DNA of 64,000 nucleotides from Mesostigma viride (Eukaryota; Streptophyta; Mesostigmatophyceae; Mesostigmatales; Mesostigmataceae), in assembly GCA_009746045.1 (NCBI GenBank), contig RPFO01000246.1, forward strand, positions 2,273,269-2,337,268, read 5' to 3'. Both the position numbers and the translations under genes were made by a program. The first letter of the stretch is position 1. Each line of letters opens with the position of its first letter. Below, piece after piece: positions 20,335 to 33,689 of the stretch. The notes beneath the pieces are model-generated. The model worked only from the letters and a program-made list of their open reading frames with translations, had not been told where the DNA came from and searched no databases.

Positions 20335-20629
20335 GCCGGGCGGGACATAGGCCTGGACATAGGGGGGGAGATCATCATGGCTAGATATTACAAAGGCTAG
20401 CTAGGGCATGGCTTCTCAGCAGAGAGTAGCTCTCTGCATGGGCACATGCATCATAGCTAAATAAAGCTAGGCATCATCTGGTGTGGGGCACATGATAGGC
20501 ACACATGTACATGGCTAAATAATGCTAAGGCATCAGCTGGTACGTATGGCCGGGGCCCGTAATAGGCGTACATATGTACAAGGCCACGGTGGCTAGGCCT
20601 TACTACTATTCTACACAATTAACTACTGC

Positions 20630-21333
20630 TGTATCATCCCGTCCTGAGCTGGGGTGTCTGGAGGTGCTGGGGCCGCGGGGGTCGCTTGCCAGGGCTCATG
20701 TGGCCGACGTAGATGGCCGCCCCCTTCCAGTAAACTGTCTTCCCCGCCGCGCAGTCTGCTGGAGCTGCATGGAGGTAGGTCGGCCATATAGCCGCTCCCG
20801 TCGCCGTTGTTGCTGCGCCAGGGTCAAGTCGTCGTCCAAGGTGTAGCACGAGTCTTCTCGAGCCGCTTGCGGCGTCTGAGATTAAAGAAACTCTTGTCCG
20901 CCCGGGTCAGCTCAAAGATGAGCAGAAGCGGAGGCGCCCCTGCCTTACCCCGCAAGCGGGGACTGAGGCGGTGGGCGTCCAGCTTGATCTCACCAATGAT
21001 CGAGGCCCATGCGACCAAGGGTTTCTCTCTCAAACGCCTGGGCAAGCTTCCCGGAATTCTCACAGTTCCACCATGCAGGTCGAAGTTCTTGACGATGCGC
21101 TTGGCAAGCTCGGCCTCCTCGCGGAGGTCGAGCGTCTGCATGCTGCTGGAGCTGTGCTGCGACGGCGGAGGTGGTGGAGGTGGAGGTGGTGTGTTGCTTG
21201 AGCATGTCCGCCCAGGTCTGCCGGGGCGCATGGAAGGGGCAGATGTCGCCAGCCGGGCCATGCAGCGGGGGCTGGCTTGGCGGCAATTAATGTCCTTCAC
21301 CGCCTGGGCGGTGAGGCCTGCTGTTGTGCACAT
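20630..21333 (-). pseudogene. Second, diverged L1 ORF1-like protein remnant
   Basis: The minus-strand frame carries a proline run (about 21,180), IGEIKLDAHRLSPRLRGKAG, LLLIFELTRADK and RRRKRLEK. It then continues after a frame shift near 20,830 in TLDDDLTLAQQQRRR. These line up with VGEVELRGCHRLP, VLLTFPSPEDK, SRRKRL and DDDLTPAQQQQRR of the 23,855-25,225 ORF, so it is a paralogous ORF1 subfamily. Frame-shifted, presumed dead. Its own 3' end was not identified. Confidence 0.6.
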
Positions 21334-21419
21334 ACAGGGATTAATTAAGCACTCCGGTACGTGCTCCGTGACGGCTCCCCATGCAACGCCGGGAGAACGA
21401 GTTTAATTAATTAATTAAT
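21326..21419 (+). mobile_element. Very short 3'-end copy of the retroposon
   Basis: About 94 bp: GTGCACATACAGGGATTAA, degenerate hairpins, then ACGAGTTTAATTAATTAATT. Only the extreme 3' end is present, so it is either severely 5'-truncated or a rearranged fragment. Confidence 0.6.
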
Positions 21420-21997
21420 CATATACTTACTGTGCCGTTCAGCCGTGTGGTCAGCTGGCGGCCCATGAGCACGTCCATGCCTCGATCAGCCCCGTACGTG
21501 AGCACCGTGAGCACCAAGATCTTCACGAGCACTCGATCGCTTGGGGTCCTCGCCTAGCTAGGAAAAATAAAGATTCAATGGAGATTTTTCTAAAATAAAT
21601 TGAAACGAAACCAGAAGAGATAATAATTTGAGTGCATGTTACTAGGCGGGTGTTGCAATGCAAGCGAGCGGAGGTACATGTTACATATGTATATAATTAG
21701 ATTTTAGTACGGTACCTAGCTATAGCGTGTATACTTGGATTTACATAGTAGTAGGGGCCATGTAAACAAATCGTCTGCATCTTGCCCCAACCATATTTTA
21801 TTAGTAGTAGATGCCCAGGGCTGAGCTACACAGAGAACTCGTCAGATTGACGACAAACGACCTGATATGTATGCATTAAGCAACACTTGTCATGCATTTT
21901 GTGCATCATTTTGTTCAAGGTTCCTCATCATTCAGTAAGCTTCGTATAAACCACATATCTATAGACGGCAGCCGGCCCCAACATGTACTGTACAATA
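21420..21997. other. Gap with no supported gene
   Basis: AT-rich. Contains one near-copy of the ATCGTCTGCATC word at about 21,768; otherwise nothing recognised. Confidence 0.45.
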
Positions 21998-22557
21998 TTA
22001 ATTAATTAATTAAACTCGTGCTCCCGTTGGGGAGTCACGGAGCACCAAAGTGCTTTTAATCCCCGTGTGTGCACTACAGGAGAAAGGGCAGAGACCCCCA
22101 GTCTCCTTCATGCCAAAGGCATGCCACAGCTGCAATCGGGCGCGGCTAGCTAAAAGGACAGGCTAACGATCCGGCAAATTGTGGGTGCAATAAGACCCAT
22201 GTGAGCATATCATAGCAAGGAGCGTGGGCAAGTAATCTGAACATAGCCAGGGCGTAGCATGGCTGTACTAGGACTAGGCTAAGGCTATGGCTGGTTGTGT
22301 ACCGTGCGTTGGCGGCACGTGACTAGGTGTGTTGGCACAGCTAGGCAACATTCTAGGCATGGCTGCCTTGGTTACAAGCTAGGGCTATTGCTATTCTAGC
22401 CCGCTGGGGGCGTCCACATCTTGTCAGTGGTTGATCATCAGGTCCCCGCCCCTCCAGTACACCTTGGGCTTCTGGGGGTCCTGCTTATGGCGGAGGTATT
22501 CCGGCCACAGGTCGCGTCGCTGCTGTTGCTGAGCGGGGGTGAGGTCGTCATCCAGCA
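21998..22557 (-). mobile_element. 5'-truncated L1-ORF1-like retroposon, copy B
   Basis: Close match to copy A over 560 bp from the TTAA tail inward, truncated at about 22,557 within the ORF. The hairpin loop is CTTTGG here instead of CTTCGG. Confidence 0.75.
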
Positions 22558-22752
22558 CACAGCTGTACAATATGGCGCCCTGCACCTGAATTTCTGAGCT
22601 ATATTGTCACCCTGCAAAACAGTGTATAGTAGTAATTAAGTACTCCTACCGTCACATTCGCCCCCATATTGGGCTGCAAGTGTAGCTTTACGTACGTACC
22701 GGCCACTGGTTCATCTTGGGGCCGAATTTCGGATGCACTTGCACCGCTAATT

Positions 22753-23490
22753 AGTCAGTCAGTCAGTCAGTCAGTCAGTCAGTCAGTCAGTCAGTCAGTC
22801 AGTCAGTCAGTCAGTCAGTCAGTCAGTCAGTCAGTCAGTCAGTCAGTCAGTCAGTCAGTCAGTCAGTCAGTCAGTCAGTCAGTCAGTCAGTCAGTCAGTC
22901 AGTCAGTCAGTCAGTCAGTCAGTCAGTCAGTCAGTCAGTCAGTCAGTCAGTCAGTCAGTCAGTCAGTCAGTCAGTCAGTCAGTCAGTCAGTCAGTCAGTC
23001 AGTCAGTCAGTCAGTCAGTCAGTCAGTCAGTCAGTCAGTCAGTCAGTCAGTCAGTCAGTCAGTCAGTCAGTCAGTCAGTCAGTCAGTCAGTCAGTCAGTC
23101 AGTCAGTCAGTCAGTCAGTCAGTCAGTCAGTCAGTCAGTCAGTCAGTCAGTCAGTCAGTCAGTCAGTCAGTCAGTCAGTCAGTCAGTCAGTCAGTCAGTC
23201 AGTCAGTCAGTCAGTCAGTCAGTCAGTCAGTCAGTCAGTCAGTCAGTCAGTCAGTCAGTCAGTCAGTCAGTCAGTCAGTCAGTCAGTCAGTCAGTCAGTC
23301 AGTCAGTCAGTCAGTCAGTCAGTCAGTCAGTCAGTCAGTCAGTCAGTCAGTCAGTCAGTCAGTCAGTCAGTCAGTCAGTCAGTCAGTCAGTCAGTCAGTC
23401 AGTCAGTCAGTCAGTCAGTCAGTCAGTCAGTCAGTCAGTCAGTCAGTCAGTCAGTCAGTCAGTCAGTCAGTCAGTCAGTCAGTCAGTCAG
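22753..23490. repeat. (CAGT)n microsatellite, ~740 bp
   Basis: About 184 AGTC units without visible interruption, passing directly into an AAGT array at 23,491. The Ser-Gln-Ser-Val reading has no coding support. Confidence 0.95.
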
Positions 23491-23678
<188 letters not shown>

Positions 23679-23854
23679 CAGGTGACGAAAATGGCTGACG
23701 GCGGTATGGCTGACGGCGGAGCTCAGATCTTTTGCGTCTGAGCCCCAAATTCGGTCAGACCACTTGCATTCGATGCGCCTTTCTAAGACGCACTTGCCAG
23801 TATAAACGGTTACGGCTGCCACGCAGTATAGACAAAGTTACGCACGTGACCAGC

Positions 23855-25225
23855 TATGACGACTACCAAAGCAAAACGAGGGCTGGAAAAGGTGCTGGCA
23901 CAGCTTCCCAGCGCCCAGCCCAACCCTCTCGCCCTCGCCATGCATTGTTCAACCGACAGGCTTACCCGCCAAACCCTCGCCAAGCGCCTCGCCTGAACCC
24001 AAGAAACCATGCCACGATCGCCACAAATGGAGCCAATACTTGCCCGGCGACGGAATGTTCTCCCTCGTCGAGTGGCAGAGACTGTCGCCGCAGGAATGCG
24101 TCGAGGTTCTCGAGTTCCTCGTACAGGAACGGAAGCTCTTCGTGACCCTGAAGGGGGGGGCGGCTATCGACTACCGCGACACGTCCTGGCTCTACACCTT
24201 TGACGAACCAAGCCAACGCCTGTTTATCTTGACCAGCCACTACCAGCGCTGCGTCGGCGACATCACCAGAGCGATCAACGCCAGCCTCGCACAGCCGGCT
24301 GCCCCATCGGCTCCCTCCCTCTGCAAGGATGACATCCGCGCAGTGCTGGAGGAGCACGTGACCTGGCCGCTGGCCGAGAAGCTGACATCGCTGAACACCA
24401 CGCTCAACACGGTGCATGGAAGCCCGGGTCTCCAACGTGGAAACCAAGGTCGTCCACAAGCTACAACCCCAGTTCACGGCGCTACACACCGCGGCGCAGG
24501 CTTCGGAAAAGCATGCTGCACTTGTCTCTCGCCTTAACCAGGTGGAGGGCAAGTGTGGCGTGCTCCTGAAGAAGCTTGAGGCCATCACCGCCCACACCGA
24601 GGCCCTGGCCACACAGGTCCCCAAGATAGCGGAGCAGACGGCCACCATTGCATCCCAGCCACCCCGGCAGGATGCTGGCGACCTCCCGCCGCTCTCCTAC
24701 GCGGACCTGCTGCGGTCAGCGACCGCCTCCACAACCGACGCCATCGCCACAAAGCTCCAGGAGCTGGAGGACCACCGCCAGGCCCAGCAACGAGAGGTCA
24801 CCGACCGCGCTCGCCGCGAGTGCCGAGTGGTGCTACGTCGCTTCCCCCAGAAGCCAGGTGAGACGTCAACCTCTCTTGCTGACGAGCTCAAGAACCAGCT
24901 TCTTACCCTCATGGGCCTGGTAGGTGAGGTAGAACTGCGTGGGTGCCACCGCCTTCCCCACTCACGGGACAAGGCGGCTCCCCCACCAGTCCTACTCACC
25001 TTCCCCTCCCCTGAGGATAAGCAGCGGTTCCTCTCTCGTCGCAAGCGGTTGCACGACCTCACCTGGACGCTGGATGACGACCTCACCCCCGCTCAGCAAC
25101 AGCAGCGACGCGACCTGTGGCCGGAATACCTCCGCCATAAGCAGGACCCCCAAAAGCCCAAGGTGTACTGGAGGGGCGGGGACCTGATGATCAACCACAA
25201 GATGTGGACGCCCCCAGCGGGCTAG
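23855..25225 (+). pseudogene. L1 ORF1p-like RNA-binding protein, frame-broken
   Basis: ATG at 23,855 opens MTTTKAKRGLEKVLAQLP. Frame changes are needed near 23,990 and 24,413 to follow one protein to the stop at 25,225. The middle is helical (ARVSNVETKV to LEAITAHTEALATQVPKIA), a likely coiled coil. The C-terminal half has an RRM-like CRVVLRRFPQ...VLLTFPSPEDK part, then DDDLTPAQQQQRRDLWPEYL and KVYWRGGDLMI, which match the C-terminal domain of L1 ORF1p (DLS/T..Q..R, then a basic-aromatic strand). Such proteins coat the element's RNA. Two shifts suggest decay, although assembly errors cannot be excluded. Confidence 0.65.
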
Positions 25226-25586
25226 AATAGCAATAGCCCTAGCTTGTAACCATTGGCGTCACTGCCGCTAAGGCAGCCATGCCTAGATGTCGCCTAGCTG
25301 TGCCAACACACCTAGTCACGTGCCGCCAACGCACGGTACACAACCAGCCATAGCCTTAGCCTAGTAGTCCTAGTACAGCCATGCTACGCCCTGGCTATGT
25401 TCAGATTACTTGCCCACGCTCCTTGCTATGATATGCTCACATGGGTCTTATTGCACCCACAGTTTGCCGGATCGTTAGCCTGTCCTTTTAGCTAGCCGCG
25501 CCCGATTGCAGCTGTGGCATGCCTTTGGCATGAAGGAGACTGGGGGTCTCTGCCCTTTCTCCTGTAGTGCACACACAGGGATTAAA

Positions 25587-25623
25587 AGCACTTCGGTGCT
25601 CCGTGACTCCCCAACGGGAGCAC
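25587..25623 (+). promoter_or_regulatory. Terminal RNA hairpins of the retroposon
   Basis: AGCAC-TTCG-GTGCT (25,587-25,600) is a perfect stem with a C(UUCG)G tetraloop. Its 3' arm is also the 5' arm of a second stem, GTGCTCC pairing with GGAGCAC (25,596-25,623), so the two folds compete. Copies A and C keep the TTCG loop; B and D vary it. 3' stem-loops are recognised by the RT in several LINE/SINE pairs; that role here is inferred. Confidence 0.6.
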
Positions 25624-25644
25624 GAGTTTAATTAATTAATTAAT

Positions 25645-28027
<2,383 letters not shown>

Positions 28028-28114
28028 TTGCGTCTCACATGCGCATGCCGACCGTGTCACTGCTGAAATAACAGCATATTTTCCTTGGGTTAAGAACCGG
28101 AGTCAACGGTACCG

Positions 28115-28595
28115 CCTTATAATCAATTAATTCATGCTCCCGTTGGAGAGTCGCGGAGCACCGGAGTGCATGTAATCCCTGTATGTGCACAACAGGAAGA
28201 AAGGGCAGAGACCCCCTTTCTCCTTCATGCCAGAGGCATGCATGCCACAGCAGCAATTGGACACCGGATAGACAATCCCGGCGGCAAGTTCTGTGGGTGC
28301 AGCAATAAGACCCGTGTGAGCATTATATGCTTGTTGTTAATTATCATAACAAGGAGCGTGGGCAAGTAATCTGATCATAGCCAGGACGTACGTAGCATGG
28401 CTGTACAAGGGCTAAGCTATAAGGCTATGGCTGCATTGTGCCGGTACCGTGCGTTAGCGGTGCACGTGACTATAGTAGGTATATGGTGGCACGGCTAGGC
28501 AAACATTCTACTAAGGTATGGCTGCCACATATGGCGGCAGTGACTACCAATGATTTAAGCTAGGGCTATTCTAGCCCGCCGGGGGGCTTCCACAT
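28115..28595 (-). mobile_element. Diverged 3' UTR copy of the retroposon, copy D
   Basis: Minus-strand match to the hairpin region and 3' UTR with many substitutions. The hairpin loop is CTCCGG and the tail is AATCAATTAATTCATGC. It is truncated just at the ORF stop region (CTAGCCCGCCGGGGGGCTTC). An older subfamily. Confidence 0.7.
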
Positions 28596-28610
28596 CTTGT
28601 ACGGAGTACT

Positions 28611-29122
28611 ATTCTGATTTGGCACGCCGCAAAGGTGAAAACCATTTGCGTTCAGTGCCGGTCCGCGGAAAACGCGATCTGCAAATGAATCCAGGCCGGA
28701 ATCGAACTGGAAAAGGAATATGTGCTACATGATCCCCCAACGGAGGCATGTTATAATTTAACTTAATTTAATTTTTAATCGAACTGGGGACCTCTCGCAC
28801 CAACTTTTGCTGACTATAGGACGGACGTCTCCTCGGATCCTAAGGCATCGCCAGCTGACACCTACAGTCCAACCGCAAAAGTTCTCCTTTCCGGGGAGTG
28901 ATGCAAGCCATTCGGATTTTGCACTAGATAAATCATTCTCGAGATCTGTGTGTGTAGGAGTACTACACACGTGTCCACTCGAGACTCGTTCAGTCTCGAC
29001 ACGTGAGGCGGGCTGAACACGGCTGAAAACTTCTTGAGAAGGGGGAGTAGCCGGTACGATCGAGATCAGCCAAGCGTATTATTATTCTGATTTGGCACGC
29101 CGCAAAGGTAAAAACCATTGGA
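28611..29122. other. Gap bounded by a 35-bp direct repeat
   Basis: TTCTGATTTGGCACGCCGCA and what follows occur at 28,613 and again at 29,088. Nothing else recognised between them. Confidence 0.55.
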
Positions 29123-30525
29123 GTACTATGCTTGTCTCATTAGAAAAATAATATCGATCGTCTGCATCATGCCCCAACCATATGTCGCGTTTGCGTGCCA
29201 TATCATCCTGGACTGGTCATTACCGCTACTTGGAATGCATCCACTATCAGCAGTAATCATGTGTGAGATATGCCACCTTAAAATGAGAATGAAAGGTGCG
29301 GTCCTTTATGGCACCGCCACCTTCATGACAGGCAATCCGGCCCAACCAGCCGATTCTTGAGACCATGCTTTATCATTAAAGCAACCAAAAGACATTTCAA
29401 TTCCAATGAGATACATGACGAATTACAAAGAGTGTCGAGTTGTAATGTTGTAGTTATAAGAGCAGCTGTGAGGTCCCTTGGTTGACGCCACTGCAGGCCC
29501 CTTGTGGCGGCAGTGCGCGTGTGTTCCCGACCTAGTTCCTACTGGCATTCTTGCCAACGACGACCAGGGTGCCCGAATGCCCTGTCCCTTGTCTCGTTCT
29601 CAGTCTTACACACATTCTTAACAAAACCAATACATTGTCATATCCGTCAGTCCATCCTCATGGCAACTGACTGCATGCAACCACTCACGGGGGCTGCTCC
29701 GGGCTGCTCGAACTATTTCACCCCATGAAGACAACAAACCAGTTGTGAGGGAGAGAAACGGACGAACAACGACCACCATGGTTCGTTGCTCATCCTTCTA
29801 TACTGCTCAAAGCTCAAGCCTGGCGGCTGGCGCCACTAGCGCCACTTTAGACATCAGCCAATCATAACATTGTCTAATTTCCGACAAGCTAAACTTCACG
29901 CTTTATCTGTCAAGCGAACACAAATATACAAGGGCAAATCTATCGGCTATGCCAGGCACCGCCTGGGGCTTCCTTGCATTTGTGTCTGGTGTCCCACGTT
30001 GAAATCCTGAAATTGCACATCTGCTCAGTGCCTCGCCGGCTTGCTGCGTACCAGCATTCGGCAAACTGCCCTTGTGACGAATGTCAGTGAAATTCAGGTC
30101 CGCCCAAAAGTTCCGTCAGCAAATTCAGCGGACTTGGCGCGTGAGTACAATTGAGATCCGCGGCGTCAGTACCGGGCCGCGGTATAGCAACCCGCACAAG
30201 GCTGCGGACGTCAGAATTACGCTAAAATCTGAATTGCGGACGTGATAGATCACGGACGCGACAGCTGTCGCGTTTGCGTGCCATATCATCCTGGACTGGT
30301 CATTACCGCTACTTGGAATGCATCCACTATCAGCAGTAATCATGTGTGAGATATGCCACCTCCCCCCCCACTATTTAGCTCACAACAACGTGAGAGCAAA
30401 AAGTGAAAGAAAGGCATCTCACACTAAAGAAGGAAGCCCAAAGAGGGCGTCATTCCAGGCAGCAGCAAAAAGGAAAAAAAAAAATCCAGCTGCTCAAAGA
30501 TGCTTTTCCAGGATCAGCAACAACC

Positions 30526-32232
30526 TTAACCCCTAAATGGGCAGAAATACTGCCGATGCATCGGCTGTAACTTCACAATTTTGCAAACCAGATGCCATCC
30601 AACCCACCCATATCCAATGGCTGTCCTTGGGGGCCAAGCATGTCCATGAGTTGCCCTTCGGGTTGGTATATCACAACCTTACATATATGCAGGGTAGGCC
30701 ATGTATAACTGCCGTCAAAGTCAGGGGGGTCAAGACGAGCGTTTTCATTTTTGGTAGAATGTGCATTTTGAATTATGTTGTAAGAGCTAGGCACCTACCA
30801 CTTCAGGGATGATAAACAATTAGTTGCTGAACAGTTTGAGCCATTGGGGTCATCATTTGGGTGGGTATGCCAGCAGTTACACCCAGTACAGCCCATAGGG
30901 GTACCGTTGGTAAAAAGCAACCAAGGGGGTAGGAGTGGGCATACTACCTACTACTACCTACTAATATGGCCCCCAACCATGCCAAACAATACATTTCCCT
31001 TCCACAATGATGGGGAAACATAACTGCATCATCACACTGCCCTTACATGGCACCTATGTGCAGGTGCCACCTTGTCCATGCACGTAGGTAACGTGGTACG
31101 GATACCCTACGCAAGGCATGCATTCTAGGAGGCAGCCACCAACAAACTAGTGATTTTAAGCCTATTTCAGTTTGCCCTAGCAAGGATAAACTAGGCCTAA
31201 GCTGCTATAGCTTGCCAGGTGATGGCCAGCACACCTGGTGGCACATGCTGACAATGGGAAGCTTCTACTCACCGGTTACATGCTTGATGATGCCACAGAG
31301 ACCAGCCAACTGCCTCACACTCATGCAATATGTGTGTGGGAAATGTATAACAAACATATATGGAGGTATTCAAACCCATACAGCATCTAAAACTTATCAC
31401 CATCACACTGTGGCAGGTCAACTGACTGAGGGAAGCATCTAAGAAGGGTGTTTTAGAAAGGGGCCAGGCCAGGGTCAAGAAAGAGCATGAATAATGCAAA
31501 AAGAATGTGCTACACAAGCTAGAACGTATATATAAACGTCAAACATCGATAGGAAAACGATGCTGAAGCTTTACCAGGCATGGATGGCGTTACCTTGGCC
31601 CAGGCGGTGGCCGCAAAATGGCGCATTTCGGCACACCAAAGTTGTGCAGCATGGTCGCTGGATTCGGCGATTTCTGGCCACCCTTGCACGTTTACGACTA
31701 CTATGTATCACAAAAAGTACAAAGAAACCAATATATCCTTTAAAATACGCCGGAAAGGTATTGCTGTCAACGTTTCTATCGTCCGGCCTGATCGCAGTTT
31801 TTTCCAGCAAGAACGCTGCCGACACCTATCAAATGGCATTCCCGCGAACCAAAAATTGGCCTGTGTGATCTTTAGGACGTATAAAATCAATTTCCTAAGT
31901 TTGGTCAGAAAATTCGAACGAAAACGTAAATGCCATGCGTGGGCGCAAGCCGCCATGGCCAGGTCGTCGTTTTCCGGAATGCACGTTGTACGTGAAAAAG
32001 TACCCTGACCCCTTGTACTTTGACCGGCCATGACACCTCTATAACTTTGTCAGAAGTATGCAAACCCTAGTACCATGCTGTGAGGAAAATTATAAACTTT
32101 CGATCTTCTCAGCTAAACGTTTCCTAATTCTCAATAGTTTTCGCGGCATTTGGTCCCCCGAGAAGGGGCCGACGTGTCGGCTGTAACTCAGTTTTAGGCG
32201 GAAAATCGGCAGCCAGACCATTTAGGGGTTAA
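30526..32232. mobile_element. piggyBac-like element, copy 1
   Basis: Bounded by TTAA on both sides, with inverted ends CCCCTAAATGG and CCATTTAGGGG, 1,707 bp. Subterminal CTGCCGAT and GGCTGTAAC also recur inverted near the two ends. A TTAA target with CCC...GGG ends is the signature of piggyBac transposons. No intact transposase frame is present. A DNG-(shift)-SFYSP stretch at about 31,250-31,275 recalls a conserved piggyBac region, but that is weak. It sits inside the 2.1-kb interruption of the LTR-like unit. Confidence 0.65.
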
Positions 32233-32237
32233 CACGC

Positions 32238-32405
32238 ATGCTTTTAAAGGCTTAGCAATAACCCCTTCAATGGCTTTTTACAGGGAAAAGCCTAACCTCT
32301 TCAGATGCTTTTGAAGGCTAAGCAATAACCTCTTCAATGGCTTTTTCAGGGAAAAGCCTAACCTCTTCAGATGCTTTTGAAGGCTAAGCAATAACCTCTT
32401 CCTTG
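32238..32405. repeat. ~70-bp tandem repeat, about 2.5 copies
   Basis: Unit around GCTTTTGAAGGCTAAGCAAT then AACCTCTTCAATGGCTTTTT then CAGGGAAAAGCCTAACCTC. It lies just right of the piggyBac-like element. Confidence 0.8.
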
Positions 32406-33475
32406 TGCTTCCCTGGGTGAAGCAGGAGGAACCCCAGGCTGGCCGGACTGAACCCATCATGGGTTGTTCGTCCGTTTAAAATGAGAATGAAAGGTGCGGT
32501 CCTTTATGGCACCGCCACCTTCATGACAGGCAATCCGGCCCAACCAGCCGATTCTTGAGACCATGCTTTATCATTAAAGCAACCAAAAGACATTTCAATT
32601 CCAATGAGATACATGACGAATTACAAAGAGTGTCGAGTTGTAATGTTGTAGTTATAAGAGCAGCTGTGAGGTCCCTTGGTTGACGCCACTGCAGGCCCCT
32701 TGTGGCGGCAGTGCGCGTGTGTTCCCGACCTAGTTCCTACTGGCATTCTTGCCAACGACGACCAGGGTGCCCGAAGGCCCTGTCCCTTGTCTCGTTCTCA
32801 GTCTTACACACATTCTTAACAAAACCAATACATTGTCATATCCGTCAGTCCATCCTCATGGCAACTGACTGCATGCAACCACTCACGGGGGCTGCTCCGG
32901 GCTGCTCGAACTATTTCACCCCATGAAGACAACAAACCAGTTGTGAGGGAGAGAAACGGACGAACAACGACGTCGACCACCATGGTTCGTTGCTCATCCT
33001 TCTATACTGCTCAAAGCTCAAGCCTGGCGGCTGGCGCCACTAGCGCCACTTTAGACATCAGCCAATCATAACATTGTCTAATTTCCGACAAGCTAAACTT
33101 CACGCTTTATCTGTCAAGCGAACACAAATATACAAGGGCAAATCTATCGGCTATGCCAGGCACCGCCTGGGGCTTCCTTGCATTTGTGTCTGGTGTCCCA
33201 CGTTGAAATCCTGAAATTGCACATCTGCTCAGTGCCTCGCCGGCTTGCTGCGTACCAGCATTCGGCAAACTGCCCTTGTGACGAATGTCAGTGAAATTCA
33301 GGTCCGCCCAAAAGTTCCGTCAGCAAATTCAGCGGACTTGGCGCGTGAGTACAATTGAGATCCGCGGCGTCAGTACCGGGCCGCGGTATAGCAACCCGCA
33401 CAAGGCTGCGGACGTCAGAATTACGCTAAAATCTGAATTGCGGACGTGATAGATCACGGACGCGACACATATGTA

Positions 33476-33530
33476 ATATTAATTAATTAATTAATTAGAC
33501 TCGTGCTCCCGTTGGGGAGTCACGGAGCAT
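33476..33530 (-). mobile_element. Short 3'-terminal hairpin copy next to a LINE remnant
   Basis: TTAATTAATTAATTAG, then the GC-rich terminal hairpin of the retroposon family in minus orientation, and no 3' UTR of that family beyond about 60 bp. It is immediately downstream, on the same strand, of the LINE RT remnant, so it may be that LINE's own 3' end. Confidence 0.6.
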
Positions 33531-33689
33531 TAACCCCGATGGATGGATTGATGGGTGCAAACATTCCTACCGGTCTTATCTATCTACATTGGCTACATAC
33601 TACATCTATCTAACAGCATTCTAACTACAATATCTATCTAGGCAGCCGCACGCTGCCCTAGGGGGAGCTATCTGGCGTGCCTCCCGCGG

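Larger units (their letters stand above)
23679..25644 (+). mobile_element. L1-ORF1-like retroposon, longest copy (C)
   Basis: Lies between two microsatellites. It has a short leader, a frame-broken ORF1-like gene (23,855-25,225), a 3' UTR of about 350 bp, two overlapping terminal hairpins (25,587-25,623) and a (TTAA)n tail (25,628-25,644). No reverse-transcriptase ORF follows ORF1, as in the half-L1 (HAL1) elements of mammals. The 5' end is uncertain because the left side abuts the AAGT array. Confidence 0.65.
29179..33471. mobile_element. Tandem pair of 1.08-kb TG...CA units, second one interrupted
   Basis: Unit 1 is 29,183-30,263. Unit 2 starts at 30,266 (96 bp to 30,361), is interrupted by 2,115 bp, and resumes at 32,477-33,467. 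The copies are almost identical: one base change and one 6-bp insertion noticed. Each unit begins TGTCGCGT and ends ACGCGACA, so ends are TG/CA with an 8-bp inverted repeat. CATA flanks the pair on both sides (29,179-29,182 and 33,468-33,471), like a 4-bp target duplication. No coding frame of known type lies in the units. LTRs or a tandem non-autonomous DNA element would both fit. Confidence 0.65.
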
